Below are positions 1 to 5,445 of a stretch of 6,133 bases of DNA, one piece after another. Origin of the DNA: Patescibacteria group bacterium (GTDB lineage: Bacteria; Patescibacteriota; WWE3; 2-01-FULL-39-13); the NCBI GenBank assembly GCA_030916925.1, contig JAUPVU010000006.1:1-6133 (forward strand), given 5' to 3'. The position numbers and the translations under genes are program-made. Within the stretch, counting starts at the first letter, position 1. Each line of letters begins with the position of its first letter. The notes beneath the pieces are model-generated. The model made no database searches. It had not been told where the DNA came from and saw only the letters and a list, made by a program, of their open reading frames with translations.

Positions 1-1
1 A

Positions 2-340
2 TTAGAATACGAAATTAAGAATGCTTCGCTTGTCTCTTCAAGTACGAATGCAATTTTGATTACAAGTAGTCAGCCAGGTAGGGCAAATTCAACTTTTAGG
101 CTCGAAGCTGAATCGGTTTTATTCGGAGTTGGGGATCCGGGGCAATGTCCTGCTGTTAATCCCTGTTTTTTAACTAGCAACCGTGTTCAAGTAACAAACT
201 TTGAGGTAACGCAATCCACAAGTAGTACCTCCAATTCCATTATCCATTATGAAATTACAATTCAATATAAAGATAATAATAATGATAAGTTAAGATATTC
301 GGAATCACAAAGTGGGTCAGTTTACATAAGAACCACATGA
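2..340 (+). CDS. Minor pilin / pseudopilin-like protein, C-terminal part (5' truncated)
   Basis: The frame is open from the left edge, so the real start lies upstream; the internal TTG at 56 is not needed as a start. The visible 112 residues lack the hydrophobic N-terminal helix of a pilin. They show a beta-rich C-terminal head: alternating hydrophobic strands (NRVQVTNFEVTQ, HYEITIQYKD, a closing SVYIRTT) rich in Ser, Thr and Asn, with two Cys six residues apart (GQCPAVNPC) that could form a disulfide loop. This looks like the head of PilW/GspJ-type minor pilins, which sit at the tip of type IV pili or type II secretion pseudopili. Its stop overlaps the next start (ATGA), and the next gene is also pilin-like, which supports the call. 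The exact minor pilin class is uncertain because the N-terminus is missing. Confidence 0.6.
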   Translation, partial: LEYEIKNASLVSSSTNAILITSSQPGRANSTFRLEAESVLFGVGDPGQCPAVNPCFLTSNRVQVTNFEVTQSTSSTSNSIIHYEITIQYKDNNNDKLRYSESQSGSVYIRTT

Positions 341-717
341 AAAACACAAATTTAAATGGATATATAGCGCTAGTATCAGTATTAATTCTTTCTGCAGTAA
401 TATTGTCAATTTTAGTAACCGTTTCGATTACTTCTGCTTATAGAATAAACGGAATTTTACATGAGCAAAGTGTAAATAATATAAAATTAGTGGTGGAGTC
501 CTGTGCAGAGGAAGTTCTGTTAAAATTAAACCACGACAATCTTCTTCCTGGTACTGTCACGATGGATGGTGTAACTTGCAATGTTATACAAAATAGCCAA
601 GTCGGAACTCTATGGGATTTTGATGTAAGTGCAGCGTTGTCAGAAATGGTCTATACAATAAATATTGTTGCTGACAGAACGGATAAAATATACATTATAA
701 GTTGGAGAAATAAATAA
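337..717 (+). CDS. PilX/GspK-like minor pilin
   Basis: This 126-residue protein starts with a short polar leader ending in Gly8, followed by a hydrophobic helix (about residues 9-31, GYIALVSVLILSAV). That is the class III signal expected for a prepilin peptidase, with cleavage after Gly8. The fifth mature residue is Val, not the usual Glu; lack of Glu5 is known for GspK, the tip pseudopilin, and the GxALVxVL style resembles PilX/GspK N-termini. The head is small and carries two cysteines (C56 in ESCAEE and C81 in VTCNV), a pair that might form a disulfide. The ATG overlaps the upstream stop by 4 nt and its own stop overlaps the next start, so it is the middle gene of a coupled pilus operon. 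It probably sits in the membrane until assembled into a pilus tip. Family subtype is inferred. Confidence 0.68.
   Translation: MKNTNLNGYIALVSVLILSAVILSILVTVSITSAYRINGILHEQSVNNIKLVVESCAEEVLLKLNHDNLLPGTVTMDGVTCNVIQNSQVGTLWDFDVSAALSEMVYTINIVADRTDKIYIISWRNK
704..707 (+). promoter_or_regulatory. Probable Shine-Dalgarno site (GGAG) inside the upstream gene
   Basis: GGAG lies 9 nt before the ATG at 717, within the last codons of the minor pilin gene. It is the only clear Shine-Dalgarno-like site before a start in this window; the other starts have A/T-rich leaders. It supports the ATG at 717 and independent initiation in addition to the stop-start overlap. Confidence 0.5.
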
Positions 718-2168
718 TGAATCACAATTTGCTATTGATAACAAAAGATAAGATTTATCTGTATTCGCATACTGATAATAAAATTTTAAATATCGATGAG
801 CCAGTAATGTGGATTGAATCAAATTTAGAGCAGGTAATTTCTCAACTATTAGCTAAATTTAAATCTAAGAATTGGGGAGTGCTATTAAATAATGATTTGA
901 ACTACGTTATTTCATTTACAATAGATAAGCCTCAAAAGCCTGCTGAAGAAAAGGCCTTAATTAGGCAGAAAGTGATAGAGAAAATACCTGAATATTCCGA
1001 CCGTCTGGTTTGGGATTATAAAATCGTTAAAGATAAAGGCTTCTGCAGAGTTCAGGTTGCTGCTTCAGAAAAATCCTTTATTGAACATATATACACTGCA
1101 TTCGAAAAATCTAAAATAACACCGTCATTTATTGAGCCTATGTCTTATTTCCTTTCCCAGGGGGTTACAAAGTCGGATCAATATTATGTAATATTTTATA
1201 GCTCTCCTTACGAGTCGATAATTGCACTTGCAAATAATGGGTTTATTAACATGGTTACTACCTTGAACAATGAGAATTTAGAGTCTCAGATTAACAAATT
1301 TTTCGAATTTATTAAAATTAAAATCCCAATGTCATTTCCTATTGAAATGCTGGTATCTGACAATAACAAGGTTCTTAATGAGCAGCTTGTATCATTTCTA
1401 GAAAAATCCAACACTAAGATCACGGCTATCGATTTAACGCCATTTCTTTTTAAAGACTATGCTGAAATAAAAAGTCGAAACGATGAAGCTAAATTGAATT
1501 TGAATCATGATGAGAGTTCAGAAATTGAAGATATCCAACAGAAGATAGATGTCCCTAAAGATCCTCAAAAGACATCTAAACGCAAAAAGTTATTATCTAT
1601 TATTGCAATTGTAGTTATGTTCCTTGTGATGGCTGGAGCATTAACTTATTATTTTACAAAGGAAGACAAGACTAAAAAGAGTGCTAACAATGTTACTGCA
1701 GTCATACCTACTCCAACACCAGTATCTACGACATCTAACGAAAATGAAATTGACGAAAAGGAGCAAGAAACAATTGATAGTAAGGTTGTGGAGAGACCAA
1801 ATGCTCTAGAGAACTTTAAGGGATATAGAATAGATATTTTAAATGGGTCTGGTATTCCTGGTGAGGCGGATAAATTAAGAGATCTAATTATTCCTTTACA
1901 ATTTGATAGAGTTAATTTAGGTAACGCAGATAAATTTGATTATTCAGATACTACAGTTCAATTTAAATCAGAGGAAGTTAAATTAGGTCAGGATTTGTTG
2001 CAAGACATATTAATTGACTATTCAGTTGTTGTGCTAGAGGAATATTTGCCAGCCTCTAGTATTTATGATGTTCAAATTGTAATCGGTTCGACCAGAAATC
2101 CTGTGGTTACACCAACTGAGAATGATTTAGAAAGTTCTGATAGTGGAGTTCAGGGGATTCAGCCGTAG
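717..2168 (+). CDS. PilM/GspL-like membrane protein fused to a LytR_C-like domain
   Basis: The protein has 483 residues. Residues 1 to about 245 follow the layout of PilM/GspL, the actin-like cytoplasmic platform of type IV pili and type II secretion: a stretch on the expected polarity of WGVLLNNDLNYVISF, then EKALIRQKVIEKIPE and LVWDYKIV, then VQVAASEKSFIEHIYTAFE and ITPSFIEPMS. The usual nucleotide-binding loop (DxGxxxT-like) is not visible; the equivalent segment reads YYVIFYSSPYESIIAL, so ATP binding is doubtful. A charged region (about 250-290, ending KRKK) precedes one membrane helix (292-313), giving a cytoplasmic N-terminus. A Pro/Thr linker (VIPTPTPVSTTS) leads to residues 369-460, where YRIDILNGSGIPG, a buried helix and VQIVIGS match the LytR_C (cell-wall associated) fold. 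It overlaps the minor pilin stop as TAATG. I infer a role linking pilus assembly to the cell envelope; it could equally be a diverged GspL with an extra periplasmic domain. Confidence 0.65.
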   Translation: MNHNLLLITKDKIYLYSHTDNKILNIDEPVMWIESNLEQVISQLLAKFKSKNWGVLLNNDLNYVISFTIDKPQKPAEEKALIRQKVIEKIPEYSDRLVWDYKIVKDKGFCRVQVAASEKSFIEHIYTAFEKSKITPSFIEPMSYFLSQGVTKSDQYYVIFYSSPYESIIALANNGFINMVTTLNNENLESQINKFFEFIKIKIPMSFPIEMLVSDNNKVLNEQLVSFLEKSNTKITAIDLTPFLFKDYAEIKSRNDEAKLNLNHDESSEIEDIQQKIDVPKDPQKTSKRKKLLSIIAIVVMFLVMAGALTYYFTKEDKTKKSANNVTAVIPTPTPVSTTSNENEIDEKEQETIDSKVVERPNALENFKGYRIDILNGSGIPGEADKLRDLIIPLQFDRVNLGNADKFDYSDTTVQFKSEEVKLGQDLLQDILIDYSVVVLEEYLPASSIYDVQIVIGSTRNPVVTPTENDLESSDSGVQGIQP

Positions 2169-2179
2169 ATATCTGATAT

Positions 2180-2254
2180 TGGAGCGACCGAAGGGATTCG
2201 AACCCTCGGTCTCTTCCTTGGGAAGGAAGCATGTTACCACTACACCACGGTCGC
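2180..2254 (-). tRNA. tRNA-Gly (anticodon CCC)
   Basis: Read on the minus strand it folds as a full cloverleaf of 75 nt including an encoded CCA. The acceptor stem is GCGACCG with CGGTCGC, the discriminator is U as usual for bacterial tRNA-Gly, and the anticodon stem CTTCC/GGAAG encloses the loop TTCCCAA, giving anticodon CCC (reads GGG). The T arm is GAGGG-TTCGAAT-CCCTT. It lies 25 nt after the stop of the LysM gene in the same direction, and its 3' end is 11 nt from the stop of the convergent pilus operon. Confidence 0.96.
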
Positions 2255-2263
2255 GCTTTCTTA

Positions 2264-2269
2264 ATTATA
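2264..2269 (-). promoter_or_regulatory. Possible -10 box for tRNA-Gly
   Basis: On the minus strand a perfect TATAAT ends 9 nt before the tRNA-Gly 5' end, so a transcript could start within a few bases of the mature tRNA. No good -35 is seen at 16-18 nt (the 17 nt position reads TCAATT). The site may be chance in AT-rich DNA, and the tRNA could instead be read through from the LysM gene. Confidence 0.35.
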
Positions 2270-2279
2270 ACTCACAATA

Positions 2280-2936
2280 TTATGGTAATTGAAGATTTGT
2301 CCCAGGAATTATAAGCGGATTCCCGTTTCTCAAATATCCTACTTTATTTATGTCAGCTATTTTCTTCCATTGTTTTCCTTCACCATACTTTCCTTCAGAT
2401 ATTTCCCATAATGTATCACCCCTTACTACTACGTGCGTGCTTCCGGTTATATCCCCGGGTTTGTAATTAACTGCTACCCACACTCCAGGTGCTATTTTCA
2501 CATTCTTAGTAACCGTTGTATTTGTTGCTGTTTTTTCTATACCACTTGGCTTACTTAATGTTGGTGCTGGCTTAGTCGTTGGCGTAGGTGTTGGGGAGAC
2601 AATAATGCCTCCTTTTTGTAGCGTGGGATTATTTTTACCCACAAACCCTAGCACCTTGTCTGATTCAGGATTATTTAAATCTGGCGTTGCCAAGATAGGG
2701 GATTTACTTGGAGTTGGTAGTGATTCATCTATGGCGACATCTTGAGAAGACTCTGCAGGTTCTCCGGTTTCGACCGTTGCCAAAGGAGTTGCTTGTTTTT
2801 CTCCAGCTTCTTTGAAGTATCGATACATAAAAACAACGATTGTTGTAACGATCAAAAGTCCAATAACCAGAAAAACCACTGCAACTCTACCTGTTTGTTT
2901 ACTATTATTTTCTGGTGCATTTATTTCATCTGCCAT
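2280..2936 (-). CDS. Membrane-anchored LysM-domain protein
   Basis: The 218-residue protein has a short polar N-terminus, one membrane helix (about 18-38, followed by RYFK), a long flexible linker rich in Pro, Thr and Ser (about 50-145, including SPTPTPTTKPAPT), and a C-terminal LysM domain (167-217) with the motif HVVVRGDTLWEISEGKYG, a middle WKKIADIN and the closing LRNGNPLIIPG. LysM binds the GlcNAc-containing glycan of peptidoglycan, so the protein probably tethers the membrane to the wall; no catalytic domain is attached. The N-terminal helix is more likely a signal anchor than a cleaved signal because no clear AxA site follows. A good sigma70-type promoter lies just upstream, and tRNA-Gly follows 25 nt downstream. 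The start at ATG 2936 has no Shine-Dalgarno site. Confidence 0.9.
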   Translation of the reverse strand: MADEINAPENNSKQTGRVAVVFLVIGLLIVTTIVVFMYRYFKEAGEKQATPLATVETGEPAESSQDVAIDESLPTPSKSPILATPDLNNPESDKVLGFVGKNNPTLQKGGIIVSPTPTPTTKPAPTLSKPSGIEKTATNTTVTKNVKIAPGVWVAVNYKPGDITGSTHVVVRGDTLWEISEGKYGEGKQWKKIADINKVGYLRNGNPLIIPGTNLQLP

Positions 2937-2974
2937 ATTTATATTTTCTGGGCAGAGAAATTATTAGTGAGTGT

Positions 2975-3003
2975 ATTATAGGATATAATACAAATAGACT
3001 CAA
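2975..3003 (-). promoter_or_regulatory. Sigma70-type promoter of the LysM gene
   Basis: On the minus strand TTGAGT (2998-3003) and TATAAT (2975-2980) are separated by exactly 17 nt, close to consensus. Transcription would start near 2968, leaving a 5' leader of about 30 nt before the ATG at 2936. The promoter lies just beyond the stop of the upstream gene (3010), so the LysM gene can be expressed apart from the two genes before it. Confidence 0.7.
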
Positions 3004-3009
3004 GATATG

Positions 3010-3426
3010 TTAGAAAACAGTATTTTGAAGTTCAGAATCAGCTGAGTCAAAGTCTAGCTTGTCTAAAGATTCATTCATTGAATCTGTGCTTCCTCCTAGA
3101 GATTCAGTACTTCCTTCAATTTCCATAATTAATGAATCAGAATCCAATTCGTTTTCTTCTACAGGCGTTGGAGTTACTGACGGAGTAACTTCTGGAGTTG
3201 ACGTTGGTACGATAGCTTCTTCTCGCATATCTATCTTTTCGTTTGAAAGATCGCTCAAAAAATAATATAGAACTCCTCCAATTAATAATAAAATCCCCAA
3301 GCCCACGAAAATAAAAATAAGTAATTTTCCACGAGTTCTTTTAGGGGTTTCTGCGATTGGTGAGTAAGCAGTTTGATTAACCTGCGAAAGATCTTGTTGA
3401 GGTTGAATTGTTTCTATGGTTTCCAT
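3010..3426 (-). CDS. Small single-pass membrane protein with acidic Ser/Asp-rich tail, unknown function
   Basis: I do not recognise a family. The 138 residues comprise a polar N-terminus with basic residues just before the membrane (KRTRGK, 29-34), one membrane helix (35-57), a Thr/Pro-rich stretch (74-88, PTSTPEVTPSVTPTP) and an acidic tail (90-138) with short repeats of the type STESL / STDSMNESLDKLDFDS. The positive-inside pattern suggests the tail is outside the cytoplasm. Only 4 nt separate its start from the stop of the upstream coiled-coil gene, so the two are almost certainly one operon. The acidic tail could bind a partner or cations; that is speculation. No Shine-Dalgarno site precedes the ATG, which follows a run of A. 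Confidence 0.75.
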   Translation of the reverse strand: METIETIQPQQDLSQVNQTAYSPIAETPKRTRGKLLIFIFVGLGILLLIGGVLYYFLSDLSNEKIDMREEAIVPTSTPEVTPSVTPTPVEENELDSDSLIMEIEGSTESLGGSTDSMNESLDKLDFDSADSELQNTVF

Positions 3427-3430
3427 TTTT

Positions 3431-4033
3431 TTATTCTAAACTTGAAATCACTTCTTTTAAATCTGTTTTAATCGTTTTAAGTTGGCTTATTATACTTCGG
3501 GTATCATCCTTTAACTCCTTTAACATAGCTTTTATTTCTTCAACCTCGAGCTCCTCAATATTTTCATACTTTACTGTGAGCCCTGTAATTTCGACTTCAA
3601 GTTTATCGATTTCGGTTTGAATTGCTATTAGTTTTGCTGAAGCTTCATCATTTTCGAAACCACTGTCGACAATTCTTTTTTCAACTCGGTCTACGATTTC
3701 AGTTAATTTTTCTGTTGCTTTTAATAATCTTGCTTGCGATTTTGCGGTGTGTTCTTTGATTAAAGAAAGTCTCGCCTGTTGCTGCTCAGAGAATTTCCCT
3801 TTTAGATTCTCTACTCTAAGCTCGGTTCTTTCTTTAAAGGCTTTTCTAAATTCCTCATATTTTTCCATTCTCTGGGGAGTGGTTTCAGGTTGCTTTTCTA
3901 GTCTTCTTCTAACGGGATCAACTTGTAACTGATTTTGTACGCCCGTTGGCATTTCCTCTTGAGCCATTGATAGAGGTGGGAAAAATAGGATAGCCAGTGA
4001 AATCAAAAAAATGGGTGTGAATATACTTTTCAT
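3431..4033 (-). CDS. Secreted coiled-coil protein, unknown function
   Basis: The 200-residue protein begins with a typical signal peptide: Lys2, a hydrophobic core (4-21) and a likely signal peptidase I site after SMA (24/25). The mature part is highly charged and helical. From about residue 50 to the end it shows near-continuous heptad-like spacing of Leu, Ile and Val among Glu, Lys and Arg (for example KATEKLTEIVDRVEKRI and LKTIKTDLKEVISSL), with no cysteines, and a break near 118-123 (DSGFEND). This predicts a long extracytoplasmic coiled coil. No enzyme motif is seen. It is followed after 4 nt by the small membrane protein, a pairing that suggests a shared envelope job, and preceded by tRNA-Asp 47 nt upstream with no visible terminator between. 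Confidence 0.78.
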   Translation of the reverse strand: MKSIFTPIFLISLAILFFPPLSMAQEEMPTGVQNQLQVDPVRRRLEKQPETTPQRMEKYEEFRKAFKERTELRVENLKGKFSEQQQARLSLIKEHTAKSQARLLKATEKLTEIVDRVEKRIVDSGFENDEASAKLIAIQTEIDKLEVEITGLTVKYENIEELEVEEIKAMLKELKDDTRSIISQLKTIKTDLKEVISSLE

Positions 4034-4039
4034 ACAAGT

Positions 4040-4068
4040 AATGTATATAAATTCACTCTCAATGTAAA
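4040..4068 (-). promoter_or_regulatory. Weak candidate promoter of the coiled-coil gene
   Basis: On the minus strand TTTACA (4063-4068) and TACATT (4040-4045) are 17 nt apart. The -10 matches consensus at only four positions, and an alternative TATACA overlaps it at a shorter spacing. If used, transcription would begin at or next to the ATG at 4033, giving a leaderless mRNA. Readthrough from tRNA-Asp is the alternative. Confidence 0.3.
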
Positions 4069-4080
4069 GAAAGATGATTC

Positions 4081-4156
4081 TGGCGGGAGTGACGGGATTC
4101 GAACCCGCAACCTCTTCCGTGACAGGGAAGCGCTCTAACCGTTGAGCTACACCCCC
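4081..4156 (-). tRNA. tRNA-Asp (anticodon GTC)
   Basis: On the minus strand this is a 76-nt cloverleaf with encoded CCA. The acceptor stem is GGGGGTG with CACTCCC (one G-U pair) and the discriminator is G, as expected for tRNA-Asp. The D arm contains TAGCTCAACGGTTAGAGC, the anticodon stem is CTTCC/GGAAG with loop CTGTCAC (anticodon GTC), and the T arm is GCGGG-TTCGAAT-CCCGT. It lies upstream of and co-directional with the coiled-coil gene. Confidence 0.97.
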
Positions 4157-4178
4157 TTACAGAAGGGGTAACAGAAGA

Positions 4179-4207
4179 ATTATAGTGAAGTTTAGGCTAG
4201 AAAACAA
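4179..4207 (-). promoter_or_regulatory. Promoter of tRNA-Asp
   Basis: On the minus strand TTGTTT (4202-4207) and a perfect TATAAT (4179-4184) are 17 nt apart. Transcription would start near 4172, giving a leader of roughly 16 nt before the tRNA. The same transcript could continue into the coiled-coil gene, since no terminator is visible between them. Confidence 0.6.
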
Positions 4208-4237
4208 TAAAAGAGTTTATGCCTGGTTCATGTTGGG

Positions 4238-4246
4238 TGATATAAT
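4238..4246 (+). promoter_or_regulatory. Extended -10 promoter of the nucleotidyltransferase operon
   Basis: TGATATAAT is a perfect -10 hexamer with the TGn extension, which can compensate for the absent -35; nothing close to TTGACA is found 16-18 nt upstream. Transcription is expected near 4252-4254, only a few bases before the ATG at 4258, so the mRNA would be almost leaderless. It is divergent from the tRNA-Asp promoter in the same 101-nt gap. Confidence 0.6.
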
Positions 4247-4257
4247 CGGTAAGAAAT

Positions 4258-5445
4258 ATGGTTAACAAATTTTTAAATAAAGACGATTTAGCCAAATTAA
4301 AGTCCCAAACACCTTCAAGCAAGAAAATTGTATTTACCTACGGAACTTTCGACTTAATACATAGTGGCCATGCAGCATATTTAGTCGAAGCAAAAAACTT
4401 AGGAGATGTGCTAATCGTTGGTGTAACAACTAATAAATCTCGTAGAGAAATGAGAGGAAAAGGATTTCCCCTAGTTGATCAAAAAAATCGTGCAGAGCTC
4501 TTAACATTTTTTGATTTTGTCGACGGAGTAATATATGTTGACGATAGGAATCTACTTCAACATTTAAAAATCCTCAAACCTGATATTTTTTTCACACACT
4601 CTTTAGATTGGAAAAGCCATTTAAGAAAACCCGCTGAAGAAAAATTTGTCGAAAGCTATGGTGGGCAAGTTTACAAACGAAAGCCAAATGGACCATTTGT
4701 TTCTTCTTCTATGATTGTTGAGTTGGTCGCCGATCTAAAAATAAAAGAAGTAGTGGAGTACTTCTTTGGGAAAATTAAAATTGATCTTGCGAATGGTAAT
4801 TGGAAAGTAGGAGCATTCTCTGGATTAAAAACAAAAATTAGAACGGAATCGTTAGTATTTCCAGAACATTTAATGACCCTGGGACTATTTGGGAGTAAAT
4901 TTGGCCGAAAAATAATTCCTCAAAATAAATTAAGCATCATAGTAAAAAAATTAAAAAAGGAATCGAAGAAAATTGTTTTATCTTCTGGTTCTTGCGATTT
5001 ACTTCATGCAGGGCATGTTCGGTTCTTTTCAAAGGCAAAAGAGGAAGGAGAGATTCTAATACTTGGTATTCCGACAGATAGAATTATTAAAAAACAGAAA
5101 GGTAGGGGACGTCCGATTATCAATGAAAACTCTAGGGCTGAACTCATGTCGTTTTTCCCATTTATCGATTATATATTTCTTTTCGATGATGAAAGTATTT
5201 TTCCACCTCTTATGGATTTACAACCCGATGTATTTTTTACGGTTAAAGAAGAATGGAACAATATCGAAAAATCATCTATCTCTGATAATATTAAAGAGTG
5301 GGGAGGCAAAATTGTAACAGCTCCACCACAAGCAGATGGACTTTCTTCTAGTAAATTAATTAAAAGAGCAGCAGGTATTCGTGTAAGAGAACTTTTTAAA
5401 GAAGTTCTACATGAAGCAGAGAAACTCACAAGTCTTAAAGATTAA
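4258..5445 (+). CDS. Tandem-domain nucleotidyltransferase (two RfaE2/TagD-like cytidylyltransferase domains)
   Basis: The 395 residues contain two copies of the HxGH nucleotidyltransferase fold. Copy 1 (about 22-160) has TYGTFDLIHSGH (H35, H38), RGKGFP (66-71), RAEL (78-81) and SSSM (149-152). Copy 2 (about 236-372) has SSGSCDLLHAGH (H250, H253), KGRGRP (281-286), RAEL (293-296) and SSSK (363-366). Each matches the RfaE2/HldE C-terminal layout, where the HxGH histidines promote transfer of a nucleotidyl group from an NTP to a sugar or polyol phosphate with release of pyrophosphate. Each copy is preceded by a Lys-rich helix and followed by a similar amphipathic helix, indicating duplication of a whole unit of about 170 residues. 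RfaE2 and TagD are usually single-domain; two-domain versions are known in eukaryotic ethanolamine-phosphate cytidylyltransferase. Substrate and the NTP (CTP or ATP) cannot be told. The start at ATG 4258 sits just after an extended -10 without a Shine-Dalgarno site. Confidence 0.88.
   Translation: MVNKFLNKDDLAKLKSQTPSSKKIVFTYGTFDLIHSGHAAYLVEAKNLGDVLIVGVTTNKSRREMRGKGFPLVDQKNRAELLTFFDFVDGVIYVDDRNLLQHLKILKPDIFFTHSLDWKSHLRKPAEEKFVESYGGQVYKRKPNGPFVSSSMIVELVADLKIKEVVEYFFGKIKIDLANGNWKVGAFSGLKTKIRTESLVFPEHLMTLGLFGSKFGRKIIPQNKLSIIVKKLKKESKKIVLSSGSCDLLHAGHVRFFSKAKEEGEILILGIPTDRIIKKQKGRGRPIINENSRAELMSFFPFIDYIFLFDDESIFPPLMDLQPDVFFTVKEEWNNIEKSSISDNIKEWGGKIVTAPPQADGLSSSKLIKRAAGIRVRELFKEVLHEAEKLTSLKD

Noticed and set aside
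56..340. Treating TTG at 56 as the start of the first gene
   Set aside because: The frame is open to the left edge and the product would lack the N-terminal helix of a pilin, so the gene most likely begins outside the window.
640..822. 60-codon frame on the minus strand across the pilin/PilM junction
   Set aside because: It is antisense to two overlapping genes with clear family features, and its translation has no recognisable motif.
2169..2179. ATATC-T-GATAT inverted repeat after the pilus operon
   Set aside because: The one-base loop cannot form a stable hairpin and there is no T-run, so it is not a terminator.
2742..2981. 79-codon plus-strand frame opposite the LysM gene start
   Set aside because: It is a shadow of the membrane-helix and linker codons of the LysM gene; the Cys/Phe/Asn-rich product looks like antisense translation.
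3059..3932. Three plus-strand frames (3059-3265, 3408-3620, 3747-3932) opposite the small membrane and coiled-coil genes
   Set aside because: Their Ser/Phe-rich products are what antisense of Glu/Lys/Asp-rich coding gives; none has a start signal or motif.
5063..5429. Overlapping frames 5063-5317 (+) and 5169-5429 (-) inside the nucleotidyltransferase gene
   Set aside because: They overlap a well-supported domain with conserved motifs and show no family signal of their own.
4258..5445. Assigning the gene as hldE/rfaE
   Set aside because: There is no sugar kinase domain, the protein has two nucleotidyltransferase copies, and no heptose pathway genes are nearby.
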